A DNA stretch of 64,000 nucleotides, from contig NZ_LOEP01000018.1 in the NCBI RefSeq assembly GCF_001482285.1, positions 110,302-174,301 of the forward strand. The letters are read 5' to 3'. Shown piece by piece: positions 52,324 through 61,428 of the stretch. The stretch's first letter is position 1; every line of letters begins with the position of its first letter. The notes beneath the pieces are model-generated. The model made no database searches and had not been told where the DNA came from. It was given only the letters and a program-made list of their open reading frames with translations. Source of the DNA: Haloferax sp. Q22. GTDB taxonomy: Archaea > Halobacteriota > Halobacteria > Halobacteriales > Haloferacaceae. The translations under genes and the position numbers were made by a program.

Positions 52324-52943
52324 GCGCCCTGGGTCGGTCCCTGAATCTCGGTCTCGTCCTCGTTATCGTCCTCCTCACCGCCGGAACCGTCGGCGCGACG
52401 ATGTTCTACCAGTACTCGGTCGATTCGCTCGACCAGCAAAACGAGCAACTGCGCGAGCGAAACGAGGCGCTGGAACAGGACCTCTCGCAAACTCGACAGA
52501 ACCTGTCGGCGACACAGGCGGAGCTACAGGAGCTGAACAGCAGCCTCGAACGCACCCGCGGCGACGTCTCGCAGGTCGCGAACAACCTCGAAGACGCGGA
52601 GTCACAGCTCGAATCGACTCAAAGCGAGCTGTCGTCGACCCGGAGCGAACTCCAGGAGACCGAAAGCAATCTCCGAGACGCTCGCAACCGTATCAGCGAA
52701 CTCACGGCGACGCTCGACGAACTCGAAGAACAGCGCAACCGGCTCGAAAACCAGATAGACGACCTCGAAACGGATAACGAGGAACTGGAAGAGACGAACG
52801 CCGAACTGGAGACCCAGATAGAGACGCTCCGGTCCGACATCAACGAACTCGAAGACCGGGTCGACGAACTCGAAGCCGACCTCCGGCGGGCCTGTTCCGA
52901 GTTCGAAGACGGCAACGAACCGGCGGTGTGCAATGGTGTCTGA
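52320..52943 (+). CDS. Membrane-anchored coiled-coil protein
   Basis: The 207-residue protein has one N-terminal helix (SLNLGLVLVIVLLTAGTVGATMF) and a continuous coiled coil from residue about 40 to 195 made of E/L/N-rich heptads (ELNSSLERTRGDVSQVANNL and similar), ending with ACSEFEDGNEPAVCNGV with two cysteines that may form a disulfide. It may act as a spacer or scaffold for the VWA proteins. Start overlaps the preceding stop by ATGA, and it overlaps the following gene by 11 bp. Confidence 0.8.
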   Translation: MSALGRSLNLGLVLVIVLLTAGTVGATMFYQYSVDSLDQQNEQLRERNEALEQDLSQTRQNLSATQAELQELNSSLERTRGDVSQVANNLEDAESQLESTQSELSSTRSELQETESNLRDARNRISELTATLDELEEQRNRLENQIDDLETDNEELEETNAELETQIETLRSDINELEDRVDELEADLRRACSEFEDGNEPAVCNGV

Positions 52944-53901
52944 ACCATCCCCGTCCGAACCGGGCGACAGCAGTGACGTTCCCGGCGCTGCCGACACGTC
53001 CGACGCACCCGACGCGCCTGACGCGCCCGCCGGCTCGAACGCGGGAAGCGCCCGCCGCGAGGCGATGGCCGACGCCGTCAGCGAGGTCCGCCGGGAGGCC
53101 GCGAAGGCCGCCGCCGTCTCTAGCGTCGTCGACGCCGCGGTCGCGACGCTGTTGGCGAACATCGCGTTCCGGGTCGTCGAGTTACCCGTCCAGTCGTCGG
53201 TGTCGCTCGGCTTCCTCCCGCGGGTCGACCCGGCCGTCTCGGTCCACGTCGCCGTCCCAATCGCCCTCGCGGTGGGCCTCCTCGTCGGCGTCGCGGAGTA
53301 CCTCATCCTGATGCGGGTCCCGCCGGTCGAGCAGTTCGAGGCGGTGAACCCCTCGGTCGCCGAGGCACTCCGGACCGCCCGCGACCTCGTCGCCGACGAG
53401 GGGAACCCGAACCGCGATTCGCGCATGTCGGTCGCGCTCTACGACGACGTGCTGTCCCGCCTGCGGGAGTCGTCGTCGGTGGAGCTTCTCCCGACCCGCC
53501 GTATCGTCGGCGCGCTCCTCGTCGCCCTGCTCCTCTCGGCGGGGAGCATCCAAGTCGCCGTCTCGGACATCCAGTTCGATGGGCTCGCCGGCGACGGCGG
53601 ACCGGCGGGCGACAGCCTCGACCGACCCGACGAGGAGGCGGGGCTCCAGAACGGGAGTTCGATTCTCGGCGACCCCGAGGACGTGGCCGCCGGCTCGGAG
53701 CAGTTGAACGCCACCGTCGCCGGGACCGGCGGGAGCGGCGACGGGCCGGAGTCGTCGGCTGCGGCCTACGACTCGACCGGCTACGGCGGCGATAGCGCCG
53801 TCGAGAGCCAGCGCGCCGGCTACCTCGCCGACGACACGCTCGAAGAGGCCGACCTGATTCGCGACTACACCCTGAAGATACGAGAGAACGACGATGAGTG
53901 A
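52933..53901 (+). CDS. DUF7502-type membrane protein of the VWA-MoxR operon
   Basis: The 322-residue protein has a disordered acidic N-terminus (residues 1-40), a helical region REAAKAAAVSSVVDAAVATLL, two membrane segments (VHVAVPIALAVGLLVGVAEYLI and RRIVGALLVALLLSAGSI) and a low-complexity Gly/Ser/Asp tail ending LIRDYTLKIRENDDE. The closest memory is DUF7502 in haloarchaeal MoxR operons; the name is uncertain. It overlaps both neighbours (11 and 8 bp). Confidence 0.72.
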   Translation: MVSEPSPSEPGDSSDVPGAADTSDAPDAPDAPAGSNAGSARREAMADAVSEVRREAAKAAAVSSVVDAAVATLLANIAFRVVELPVQSSVSLGFLPRVDPAVSVHVAVPIALAVGLLVGVAEYLILMRVPPVEQFEAVNPSVAEALRTARDLVADEGNPNRDSRMSVALYDDVLSRLRESSSVELLPTRRIVGALLVALLLSAGSIQVAVSDIQFDGLAGDGGPAGDSLDRPDEEAGLQNGSSILGDPEDVAAGSEQLNATVAGTGGSGDGPESSAAAYDSTGYGGDSAVESQRAGYLADDTLEEADLIRDYTLKIRENDDE

Positions 53902-54916
53902 CAAACGAGACTGGCTCGGCGACGACGGACAGCAGACCGCGGCCGAAGGCGATATCGCGGTCGAAACAGACGACGACCTTGACCTCAGCATCGAGGACCT
54001 CCAAGCGAGCGTCGCGGCGGTCAAAGACGAGGTCGGAAAGCGCATCATCGGCCAGCACGACGTGGTCGAGCGACTGCTCGTCTGCGTCCTCTGCGATGGC
54101 AATGCGCTCCTCGAATCGAACCCCGGACTGGGGAAGACGACGCTCGTGCGCGCCCTCTCGGACGCGACCGACCTGCAGTTCTCGCGAGTGCAGAACACGC
54201 CCGACCTGATGCCCTCGGACATCACGGGCACCGAAATCATCCGCGAGACGCCGGACGGTCGGGACTTCGTGTTCGAGCGCGGTCCCATCTTCGCCAACGT
54301 CGTCCTCGCCGACGAGATAAACCGGGCGACGCCGAAGACGCAGGCCGCGCTCCTCGAAGCCATGCAGGAAAAGCAGGTGACCGCCGCGGGCGAGACCTAC
54401 GAGCTTCCGGACCCGTTTTTCGTCCTCGCGACGCAGAACCCCATCGACCAGGGCGGCACCTACCCGCTCCCCGAGGCGCAGACCGACCGCTTCCTGATGA
54501 AGATTCTCGTCGGCTACCCCGAGTTCGACGAGGAGCGGACCATCGTCAAGCAGTACGCCGAGGGCGCGGCGTCGCCCGAAGTCGAGCGCGTCCTGCCGCG
54601 GACGCACCTGCTGGCGGCGCAACGGCTCGTCCGACAGGTCCCCATCTCCGACGACATCCGCGACCGGACCATCGAACTGGTCCGCAAGACCCGCGAGGAC
54701 GAGCAGGTCGAGTTCGGCGCGAGTCCCCGCGCGAGCATGGCGCTCGTCCTCGCCGCGAAGGCGCGGGCGTTCGTCCACGGACGTACCCACGTCTCGTGGG
54801 AAGACGTGGTCGAGATGGCCCCGCCGGTCATCAGACACCGCATCATCCTCGACTTCCGGGCGGAGCGCGAGGGGCTCGACCCCGACGACGTGATTGCGCG
54901 GCTGTTGAACGAGTGA
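53894..54916 (+). CDS. MoxR-type AAA+ ATPase
   Basis: The 340-residue ATPase has the Walker A motif ESNPGLGKTTLVRAL (about residue 76-90), Walker B VVLADEINRATPKTQAA, sensor-1 VLATQNPIDQGG and the sensor-2 segment at GASPRASMALVLAAKARAF. MoxR proteins act as chaperones that insert metal or assemble complexes, with VWA-domain partners encoded beside them. The 40-residue N-terminal extension is acidic. It begins 8 nt inside the previous gene. Confidence 0.93.
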   Translation: MSDKRDWLGDDGQQTAAEGDIAVETDDDLDLSIEDLQASVAAVKDEVGKRIIGQHDVVERLLVCVLCDGNALLESNPGLGKTTLVRALSDATDLQFSRVQNTPDLMPSDITGTEIIRETPDGRDFVFERGPIFANVVLADEINRATPKTQAALLEAMQEKQVTAAGETYELPDPFFVLATQNPIDQGGTYPLPEAQTDRFLMKILVGYPEFDEERTIVKQYAEGAASPEVERVLPRTHLLAAQRLVRQVPISDDIRDRTIELVRKTREDEQVEFGASPRASMALVLAAKARAFVHGRTHVSWEDVVEMAPPVIRHRIILDFRAEREGLDPDDVIARLLNE

Positions 54917-54923
54917 CGGACCG

Positions 54924-55808
54924 ATGATAGACCCCGGTTTTCTCGACGAACTCGACCGCTTCGACACCTCGCTGAAGCGCGTCTCGAACGCCCGACGACA
55001 GGGCGACCAGGAGTCGCCGGACGTGGGCGAGGGGCTCACCTTCAGCGACCACCGGCGGTACGCCGCCGGCGACGACCCGCGGCTCATCGACTGGAAGGTG
55101 TACGCCCGGACCGAAGAGCTGTTCATCAAGCGGTTCGAGGCCGAACGGAACCTGACGGTCCACGTCCTCCTCGACACCTCGGCTTCGATGGACTTCGGCG
55201 AGGGCGACACGAACAAGTTCGAGTACGGCGCGAAACTCGGCCTCGGCTTCTGCCACCTCACGGCCGAGGAGAACAACGACTTCCGCTTTTCGCTCCTCGG
55301 CGACCTGCCCGACCGCATCGACACCGACGCGTCGAGCCGCGGCGAGGTGCTTCGGCTCGTCGAGCGCCTCAACGAGACGACGCCCGGCGGCGACGGCGAC
55401 ATCACGGCCGCGCTCTCGACCTACGCCGAGACCATCCGCTCGCGGTCGCTCGTGGTGGTCGTGAGCGACCTGCTTTTCGACCCCGACGACGTCGCTTCCG
55501 GCCTCGCCGCACTCGCGCGAAACGACGTGCTCGTCGCGCAGGTGCTCACACCCGAGGAACTCGGCCCGGAGGCGACGGGCGACGCCATCTTCGAGGACCC
55601 CGAGTCCGAGGCGACGCGCCGGACCTACTTCGGCGGGTCGGCGGCGCGGCAGTACACCGACCGGCTCCAATCGCATCTCGCGGCGGTGGACGAGCGGTGT
55701 CAGGCGCTCGGCATCGAGCGCGAACTCGTCGACACCGGTGCGGACTTCTTCGACACGTTCGCCGACCTCTGGCTCGGCGCGCGGCTCGGCGGGGAACGTC
55801 GCGGGTAA
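54924..55808 (+). CDS. DUF58 protein
   Basis: The 294-residue protein has the DUF58 core: SDHRRYAAGDDPRLIDWKVYARTEELFIK at about residue 48-75, then a VWA-like fold with VLLDTSASMDFGEGDT and VVVVSDLLFDP. DUF58 proteins nearly always follow moxR and are their client or partner. It starts 7 nt after moxR. The typical C-terminal beta domain is present. It completes the six-gene operon starting at 48071. Confidence 0.93.
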   Translation: MIDPGFLDELDRFDTSLKRVSNARRQGDQESPDVGEGLTFSDHRRYAAGDDPRLIDWKVYARTEELFIKRFEAERNLTVHVLLDTSASMDFGEGDTNKFEYGAKLGLGFCHLTAEENNDFRFSLLGDLPDRIDTDASSRGEVLRLVERLNETTPGGDGDITAALSTYAETIRSRSLVVVVSDLLFDPDDVASGLAALARNDVLVAQVLTPEELGPEATGDAIFEDPESEATRRTYFGGSAARQYTDRLQSHLAAVDERCQALGIERELVDTGADFFDTFADLWLGARLGGERRG

Positions 55809-55874
55809 TCCGACTCCGGGCCCAACATCGCCGCGGACCGCGGGCTTTTCACGAATCACCCCCCATTGGCCGGT

Positions 55875-57113
55875 GTGACGGAGACACAGGAGCGCCGCGT
55901 GGTCGGCCTCGTCGCGGGCTCGCACGTCGTCAACCACGCCTACCTCGTCGCGCTCGCGCCCGTCATCGGCCTCGTCGCCGACGACTTCGGCGTGAGTATC
56001 GCCGCCGTTGGCCTCGCCATCGGCGTCCAAGGCGGGGTCGTGACGCTCCTGCAACTCCCCTTCGGCTACCTCTCGGACGCGCGGAGTCGGACGCTCGTCC
56101 TCGCGATCTCGCTCGTCGGCGGCGCGGTGGGAATCATCGCGACCGCGCTCGCGCCCTCCTACGCGTGGCTCCTCGCCTCACAGGCGCTCCTCGGCGTCGG
56201 CATTGCGGGCCATCACCCCGCGCACTACCCGCTGTTAGCGACCGCCTCCTCGGAGACGAACCGCGGGCGGGCGTACTCGCTGCACGCCCTCGGCGGGTCG
56301 CTCGGCTTCGCCGTCTCGTACGCCATCGCCGCCGGCGTCGGCGCGCTCGGGTTCGGCTGGCGCTGGACCGTCGCGGCCATCGCCGTCTTCGGCGCGGCGT
56401 TCGCGCTCGTCGCGCTCCCGGTCGCCCGCGGCTTCCCCGAGCGAATCAAGAAGCCGGCGGCGGAGGACCGCCCGTCGTCTCGCCCCACGCTCGCGGGCGT
56501 TCGGCGGGGCGCGTCGGCACTCCTCTCGTCGGCGGGGCTGATGGGCCTCGCGCTCCTCTCGTTTCTCACCTCGGCGGCCGCGTGGTGCATCCGCACGTAC
56601 TCGCCGCAACTGCTCACCGCCGGCTACGACATCGCGCCGGGAACGGCGAACCTCCTCGTCTCGGGGATGCTCGTCGTCGGCGCGGGGACGATTCTCGTCG
56701 GCGGCGCGCTCACCGACCGCGTCGGCCCCGGTACCGTCGCCCTCGGCGGCTACGCCGCGCTCGCCGGACTGGCGGCGCTCCTGGCGAGCGGGTCGCTCCC
56801 GCTCGCGCTCGTCGTGTTGATTCTCCCCTTCAGCGGGACTATCAGCGTCTCTCGGCCGGCGCGGTCGACCCTCGCGGACCGCCTCTCGGAGCGCGCCGAC
56901 CTCGGCAAGAACTTCGCCGTCGTCACCATCGGCATCTCGCTCGGCGGGGCCGTCGCGCCCCCGGCGTTCGGTGCGCTCATCGACCTCGCCGGCGTGCACG
57001 TCACCTTCGGCGTCGTGGCGGTCCTCGGCCTGCTCTCGTTCGGGTTGACCCGGTGGCTCCTCGGCCGGGTCGACGGGTCGGCGCGGCGGCCGCAGGCCGC
57101 CCCGAGCGACTGA
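55875..57113 (+). CDS. MFS transporter
   Basis: The 412-residue protein has 12 hydrophobic segments with the Major Facilitator pattern; the loop motif between TM2 and TM3 is LPFGYLSDARSRTLVLA (GxLaDrxGrkxxl-like), and the middle loop (about residues 190-215) is charged with KKPAAEDRPSSRP. The second half has LVGGALTDRVGPGTVAL. Substrate unknown. The start is taken as GTG at 55875 (TETQERR); a TTG nine bases upstream is less usual. It follows the DUF58 gene by 66 bp, with its own promoter likely. Confidence 0.85.
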   Translation: MTETQERRVVGLVAGSHVVNHAYLVALAPVIGLVADDFGVSIAAVGLAIGVQGGVVTLLQLPFGYLSDARSRTLVLAISLVGGAVGIIATALAPSYAWLLASQALLGVGIAGHHPAHYPLLATASSETNRGRAYSLHALGGSLGFAVSYAIAAGVGALGFGWRWTVAAIAVFGAAFALVALPVARGFPERIKKPAAEDRPSSRPTLAGVRRGASALLSSAGLMGLALLSFLTSAAAWCIRTYSPQLLTAGYDIAPGTANLLVSGMLVVGAGTILVGGALTDRVGPGTVALGGYAALAGLAALLASGSLPLALVVLILPFSGTISVSRPARSTLADRLSERADLGKNFAVVTIGISLGGAVAPPAFGALIDLAGVHVTFGVVAVLGLLSFGLTRWLLGRVDGSARRPQAAPSD

Positions 57114-57155
57114 CGACGGCGCGTTCACACTCCCGGTCGCCCCGATGCTTCGCGC

Positions 57156-57308
57156 TCAGAACTCGTCTCCTCGACCCACGAGCACCCCGAGCGCGATGCC
57201 GACGACCGCGCCGAACCCGGCACCGAACGGCCCCAGAAACGCGAACCCCGCGCCGCCGAAGACGAGCGCCGGAACGAACACCGAAATCGGTGAGACTGCA
57301 GCGGACAT
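57156..57308 (-). CDS. 50-residue Gly/Ala-rich membrane protein
   Basis: A short gene encoding MSAAVSPISVFVPALVFGG followed by a second Gly-rich hydrophobic segment (FGAGFGAVVGIALGVLVGRG) and the end DEF. It is convergent with the MFS gene. A TATA-like sequence (TTAACTTTATAGG on the minus strand near 57324-57336) lies about 24 bp before the ATG. Family unknown; small two-helix membrane proteins of this type are frequent in haloarchaea. Confidence 0.6.
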   Translation of the reverse strand: MSAAVSPISVFVPALVFGGAGFAFLGPFGAGFGAVVGIALGVLVGRGDEF

Positions 57309-57457
57309 GCCCCACGATTCCGCCCCTATAAAGTTAAATATATTGACACTTGTCGGTCACGGAAGCCCGAATCCTGATTCCCTTCTTCGGACACGTTCAT
57401 GATGACAACAATTCATAACTAAGCGGGCGTCGCGCATCTCTCCGAACGGTGGTGGAA

Positions 57458-57904
57458 ATGGCAGCAACATCCGAGAAAGAACAACAGCACCGAGACTCGT
57501 TCATGCGCGTGGCGGACGAACTGTGGAACAAACGCGAGTACGAGGTCATCAGAGAGGAGTACGACCCGCTGGTCGAGGTCCACGCCTTCTCTGACCCCGA
57601 CGGCATCATCGGGACCGATGCGGTCGAGGAGTGGGCGCGGCGGTACCACGACGCCTTCTCCGACTTCCACGTGGAACTGTTCGACGTGTCGGCGCGAGAC
57701 GACAGCGTGTACGCCCGGTATCGCCTGACCGGCACTCACGACGGAACGCTCCGAAGCGCTCGCGGCGACATCCCCGCGACCCACCGCAAGATGGACACGT
57801 GGGGTATCGTGCAGGCGCGCTACGAGGGCGGGCTGTGCGTCGAAGAGTGGAACAGCACCGACATCATGACCATGCTGTCGCAACTCGGCGTCGCTCCCGA
57901 GTGA
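57458..57904 (+). CDS. SnoaL-like (NTF2-fold) protein
   Basis: The 148-residue protein has the typical NTF2/SnoaL sequence: VADELWNKREYEVIREEYDP, a VEVHAFSDPDGIIGTDAVEEW segment, WARRYHDAFSDFHVELFDVSARDDSVYARYRLTG-type strands and VEEWNSTDIMTMLSQLG. Members include ester cyclases and scaffold-type enzymes, so function is open. The ATG at 57458 is preferred to an in-frame GTG at 57449. Confidence 0.82.
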   Translation: MAATSEKEQQHRDSFMRVADELWNKREYEVIREEYDPLVEVHAFSDPDGIIGTDAVEEWARRYHDAFSDFHVELFDVSARDDSVYARYRLTGTHDGTLRSARGDIPATHRKMDTWGIVQARYEGGLCVEEWNSTDIMTMLSQLGVAPE

Positions 57905-57940
57905 ACCGACCGAGTTGCGGAAAACAACCGTTTTTGGTCG

Positions 57941-58138
57941 CTATCCGGACCACTCGCCGCGAACGTCGTCGGCGACCGCGTCGCGCCACATCCCGAACCC
58001 CTGTTGACAGATGGGGCTCTCTTCGAGGTGGTCCATGAATCCCTCTCCTTCGCTCTCCAGTTCGTCGAGACAGAACGGACACCGAGTCGGGTCGTCCCAC
58101 GTGTGCGCGATGACTGAGGGTTGTACTTCCTGAGACAT
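57941..58138 (-). CDS. 65-residue zinc-finger-like protein
   Basis: The protein contains TRCPFCLDELESEGEGFMDH and then ESPICQQGF, i.e. a CPFC knuckle, a His and a late Cys, fitting a CCHC-type zinc finger. Small proteins of this design (DUF7501-like) occur throughout haloarchaea with unknown roles. The start MSQEVQPS was chosen; the longer reading adds a hydrophobic Tyr-rich piece out of character. It is divergent to the EamA-type gene. Confidence 0.78.
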   Translation of the reverse strand: MSQEVQPSVIAHTWDDPTRCPFCLDELESEGEGFMDHLEESPICQQGFGMWRDAVADDVRGEWSG

Positions 58139-58335
58139 ACACACCATTATGCGATAATACTTGATAAAAATTCGCACCTGGGGCACATATGGTATATATC
58201 GTCTACTCGAACTCGTTTTTTATACTTGATTCTAAACTGAGTTCCCCGGCTCCGTCCTCGTGTTCCCGCCGCTTGCTCACGCGGTTTCGACCCCGAATCG
58301 TAACCCTATACACGACTCGGGGCCGCATTCTATCC

Positions 58336-58761
58336 GTGAACTACATCTCGTGGGCGGTCGTCGCGCTCGGGGCCTACTCCCTCGTCGCGCCGCTGATGAA
58401 AGTGGCGACGACGGGACAGGGGAAGATTCCGAGCGACGTGGCCGCGCTGGTCGCCAACACCGTGCTGGTCGTGGGAACCGTCGGGGTCATCGTCGTCTCC
58501 GGGCAGAGCGTCACGGACTCGGTCGTGAGTTCGAAACTCCCCTACGTCCTCGCCGCCGGCGCCTGTCTCGCGGTCGGCATCCTCTCGTACTACCGGGCGC
58601 TCGCGCTCGGCCCCGTCTCCATCGTCGCCCCCATCTTCGGGATGTTCCTCGCGATTTCGTCGGTCGTCGGCATCGTCGCGCTCGGCGAGCCGCTGACGGT
58701 TCGCAAGGTGGCCGGTATCGCCTTCGCCGTCCTCGCAATCGCCCTCGTCTCCATCGACTGA
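58336..58761 (+). CDS. EamA-domain transporter-like membrane protein
   Basis: The 141-residue protein has a single EamA half: five hydrophobic segments, with VAPLMKVATTGQGKIPSDVAA, AAGACLAVGILSYYRALALG and GPVSIVAPIFGMFLAISSVVGIVALGEPL. Single-domain EamA proteins act as dimers in drug/metabolite transport. The start is a GTG (NYISWAVVAL follows); an earlier ATG at 58189 adds a non-homologous leader. Substrate unknown. Confidence 0.85.
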   Translation: MNYISWAVVALGAYSLVAPLMKVATTGQGKIPSDVAALVANTVLVVGTVGVIVVSGQSVTDSVVSSKLPYVLAAGACLAVGILSYYRALALGPVSIVAPIFGMFLAISSVVGIVALGEPLTVRKVAGIAFAVLAIALVSID

Positions 58762-58843
58762 GCAGTCATCTCGGAGCCGCCGAAGGCGACGCGGAACTGC
58801 CGCGGGCCAACCGCTTTTCATGCTCGCGGGCCAACGCGCCGAC

Positions 58844-59407
58844 ATGGTACTCCTGGAATCCGACTCCGAACTCGAACGCGGCGACGCCGCCCCCGACTTC
58901 GAACTCCCCGGCACCGACGGCGAGACGTACTCCCTCTCGTCGTTCGCCGACTACGACGCGCTCCTCCTCGTCTTCACCTGCAACCACTGTCCGTACGCGA
59001 AGGCGAAGTTCGAGGAACTGAACCACCTCGCGAGCGCCTACGACGACCTCGCGGTCGTCGGCATCAACCCCAACGACGCCGAGGACCGCCCCGAAGACTC
59101 CTTCGAGAAGATGCAGGAACTCGTCGAGGACGGCACGATTGGGTACACCGCCTACCTCCGCGACGAGTCGCAGGCGGTCGCCGCCGAGTACGGCGCGGTC
59201 TGTACGCCCGACCCGTTCCTCTTCGAGAACACCGGCGACGGCTTCGAACTCGCGTTCCACTCCCGCATCGACGACGCGATGAGCCCCGACGACGAGGTTT
59301 CCGACTACGAGATGCGCACGGCCGTAGAGGCACTCCTCGCCGGCGACGACATCCCCGTCGAGGAGTCCCCCTCGCAGGGCTGTTCCATCAAGTGGAAAGA
59401 CCAGTAA
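58844..59407 (+). CDS. Peroxiredoxin/thioredoxin-like protein
   Basis: The 187-residue thioredoxin-fold protein belongs to the AhpC/TSA-like redoxin group: PDFELPGTDGETYSLSSF near residue 19, VFTCNHCPYAKAKFEEL with the CxxC pair, then VVGINPNDAED, and the C-terminal SQGCSIKWKD. This pattern (FTCNHCP and QGCSIKWK) is a conserved family in many bacteria and archaea with unassigned substrate. The ATG at 58844 is preferred over 58820. Confidence 0.88.
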   Translation: MVLLESDSELERGDAAPDFELPGTDGETYSLSSFADYDALLLVFTCNHCPYAKAKFEELNHLASAYDDLAVVGINPNDAEDRPEDSFEKMQELVEDGTIGYTAYLRDESQAVAAEYGAVCTPDPFLFENTGDGFELAFHSRIDDAMSPDDEVSDYEMRTAVEALLAGDDIPVEESPSQGCSIKWKDQ

Positions 59408-59448
59408 AATAGCGCACTCGGAACCGCTTGAACGACTGGCTTGCGGCC

Positions 59449-59877
59449 CTACTCGTCGCCGAGGAGGGCTTCGCGGGCGTTCTCCACCGCGGCTTCTTTC
59501 TTCGCCGGGTAGGCCTCGACTTTCGCGCGGAGGGTGAGCCCCCCGCCGCGGCGGGCCTCGCCCTTGAATGCGGCCTGTTTGTCCAGCCGCAGGAAGAACT
59601 CCGTGTTGTCCGTGACGCGCTGGTCGAGTTCGTCCAGCAGCGTCTCGAAGTCGGGGAGGTCGCGAATCTTGGCGAGGACGTGCCGCACGTCGTTGGCGCG
59701 CTCGACGCGCGCGGAGAAGACGATGATGCGGTCGCCGTGGTGGCCGGTGCTCTCGACGCGGTCGACGTCGAACTCGTCGGGGAGGAACGTCCGAAGCGCC
59801 TCCTCGACCCGTTTTTCGTCTTCCGTCTCGTAGCAGAACGTCCGGAGGTCGATGTAGTGGAACGGAACGCGTGGCAT
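59449..59877 (-). CDS. RNA-binding protein, COG1325 exosome-associated type
   Basis: The 142-residue protein matches the small archaeal family COG1325: PFHYIDLRTFCYETEDEKRVEEAL, STGHHGDRIIVFSARVERAND, ILAKIRD-like core and LRLDKQAAFKGEARRG. It is typically annotated as an RNA-binding or exosome-subunit-like protein. The DKQAAFKGE segment is a conserved signature. It lies on the minus strand next to the small beta-barrel protein, 36 bp apart, but their coupling is uncertain. Confidence 0.82.
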   Translation of the reverse strand: MPRVPFHYIDLRTFCYETEDEKRVEEALRTFLPDEFDVDRVESTGHHGDRIIVFSARVERANDVRHVLAKIRDLPDFETLLDELDQRVTDNTEFFLRLDKQAAFKGEARRGGGLTLRAKVEAYPAKKEAAVENAREALLGDE

Positions 59878-59913
59878 AGTGGGTCAGGGAGGCGTCGGTC
59901 GGTCGTCAGTCGA

Positions 59914-60117
59914 TTACTCTTCGTCGGCTTCGTCGTCGCCGTCGGCCGCTTCGAGCTGGTCCTGCGCGATGCCGACCTCCTGGCCCTCGTCGAAGCTGAT
60001 GGTGTAGGTCGGCTCGCCGAACATGCTCTCGATGACCTGCGTGACCGTGCCGGTCTCGCCGTCGAACTCGCTGTGCTTGTCGTGCAGAACGACCTTGTCG
60101 TCTTTCTCGAAGCTCAT
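59914..60117 (-). CDS. 67-residue acidic SH3-like protein
   Basis: Short protein starting MSFEKDDKVVLHDKHSEFDG with three to four beta strands (TGTVTQVIESMFGEPTYTIS) and the acidic tail AADGDDEADEE. The DDKVVLHDKHSEFDGETGTV pattern resembles KOW/SH3-type folds with the strand-Gly turn. Family unknown. It could be translated with the downstream COG1325-type gene. Confidence 0.68.
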   Translation of the reverse strand: MSFEKDDKVVLHDKHSEFDGETGTVTQVIESMFGEPTYTISFDEGQEVGIAQDQLEAADGDDEADEE

Positions 60118-60278
60118 ACGCACAGGTTCCGCGTCACCGGATAAAAGGGCGATGATTGGCCGCGAAGTCGCCGGCTCCACCTCGCGACGGCGCGTGTCGA
60201 AGCCGATTTGTGGAGTCGCGCCGAACCGTGAGCTATGCCGAGTCGCCCGCTCGCACATCGACCGCCGGACGCGCGCCG

Positions 60279-60854
60279 ATGACGGTCGACGACCTGTGGT
60301 TCCTCGCCGACGAGGCGCGACAGCGCGCCGAGCAGGCCTACCACCGCCTGCGCCGGAGCCACGCCGACGCCGACTACCTCGAACCGGTCCACACCCGCCG
60401 CGTCTCCCGCCCGCGGTTTCGGACGCTCGCCTCCAGAGTGAAGTCCACGGGGACGCCCTACGGCGTCCACACCGTCGTCCGCCGCCGCGACGACGAGATA
60501 CTGCTCGTCCGCCACGAGGGCGTCGACCTCTGGGTCCTCCCCGGCGGCGGCGTCGACGGCGACGAGGGGTTCACCGAGGCCGCCCGCCGCGAACTCGCCG
60601 AGGAGGCCGGCATCACCGCCGACTACGGCGGCCTCGCGATGGCCACCCGCGTCGACATCCGGTGCGACGGCCACCAGACGTGGGGCGTGATGCCCGTCTA
60701 CCGCGCCCGCGCCGACGAGGCCGCGGAACTCAGCGTGAACGACCCCGACGAAGAAATCTCGGCCGCGCGGTGGTTCCGCGTCTCGGAGCTCCCGGCGGAC
60801 ACCCGCGACCGCGACGACCTGCTGTCGTGGTACGACCACGTCGCCGGCGACTGA
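60279..60854 (+). CDS. NUDIX hydrolase
   Basis: The 191-residue protein has a helical N-terminus (residues 1-60) and a NUDIX domain with the full Nudix box GGVDGDEGFTEAARRELAEE plus AGI (G-x5-E-x7-REUxEExGU). It should cleave a nucleoside diphosphate linked to another moiety using Mg2+. Substrate unknown. The start MTVDDLWF is chosen because it begins the conserved helix; earlier in-frame starts give an Arg/Ser-rich extension. It is divergent from the small SH3-like protein. Confidence 0.9.
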   Translation: MTVDDLWFLADEARQRAEQAYHRLRRSHADADYLEPVHTRRVSRPRFRTLASRVKSTGTPYGVHTVVRRRDDEILLVRHEGVDLWVLPGGGVDGDEGFTEAARRELAEEAGITADYGGLAMATRVDIRCDGHQTWGVMPVYRARADEAAELSVNDPDEEISAARWFRVSELPADTRDRDDLLSWYDHVAGD

Positions 60855-60867
60855 CCGGGACGCCGGT

Positions 60868-61236
60868 TCAGCCGGTCGGTTCTTGCGTGTCTTGTGCGTC
60901 TGCTGTTTCGCTCTCTTCGGCTTCGACGTGTTGGCCCCAGAACCCGGGGTACTTCTCCACCCAGAGGTCGCCGAGGACGACCGTTTGGCACGCCAGTCGG
61001 AGCCCCGAGTCGGGGTCGTGCGGCGGGAACCGGAGTCGGCGGCGCTCCTTTTTGGTCCGGTAGGTCACGGGGCCGCGAATCCGGACGGCGCAGGTACCGC
61101 ACGAGCCGCCGCCGCGGCAGTTGAACCACGATGAGTGACCGTTGTGCGGCGGTTCGCCGGCCGCTCGAAGCACGTCGCGGAGCACGTCCCCGCGGTCGCA
61201 CTCGATTTCCCGGCCGCGAAAGTGGACGGTTGGCAC
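60868..61236 (-). CDS. 2Fe-2S ferredoxin
   Basis: The 122-residue protein has a plant-type 2Fe-2S cluster motif FNCRGGGSCGTCAVRI (C-x5-C-x2-C) and the distant Cys in LRLACQTVV. The N-terminus VHFRGREIECDRGDVLRDVL is the beta-grasp fold. This is shorter than the dominant haloarchaeal ferredoxin and lacks its 30-residue insertion. It may carry electrons to an oxidoreductase or oxygenase. The C-terminal 30 residues are acidic and disordered. Confidence 0.9.
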   Translation of the reverse strand: MPTVHFRGREIECDRGDVLRDVLRAAGEPPHNGHSSWFNCRGGGSCGTCAVRIRGPVTYRTKKERRRLRFPPHDPDSGLRLACQTVVLGDLWVEKYPGFWGQHVEAEESETADAQDTQEPTG

Positions 61237-61428
61237 GTGTCGGGTGACGCCACGCGAGGGTTAAGCGGTGTCGTTCGAGCGGCGACAGGAAAGGGGCGGC
61301 AAGGGGTCGGCAACCATCGACCGCCGCGTCGCCGCTTCCCGAATCGAACCACGAAAAGCGGCAAGAGCCTCCGAAATCCCGCAATTCGCCTCGGAGAATC
61401 TAAGTTCGTCCGTCCCCGACCCCGGACC

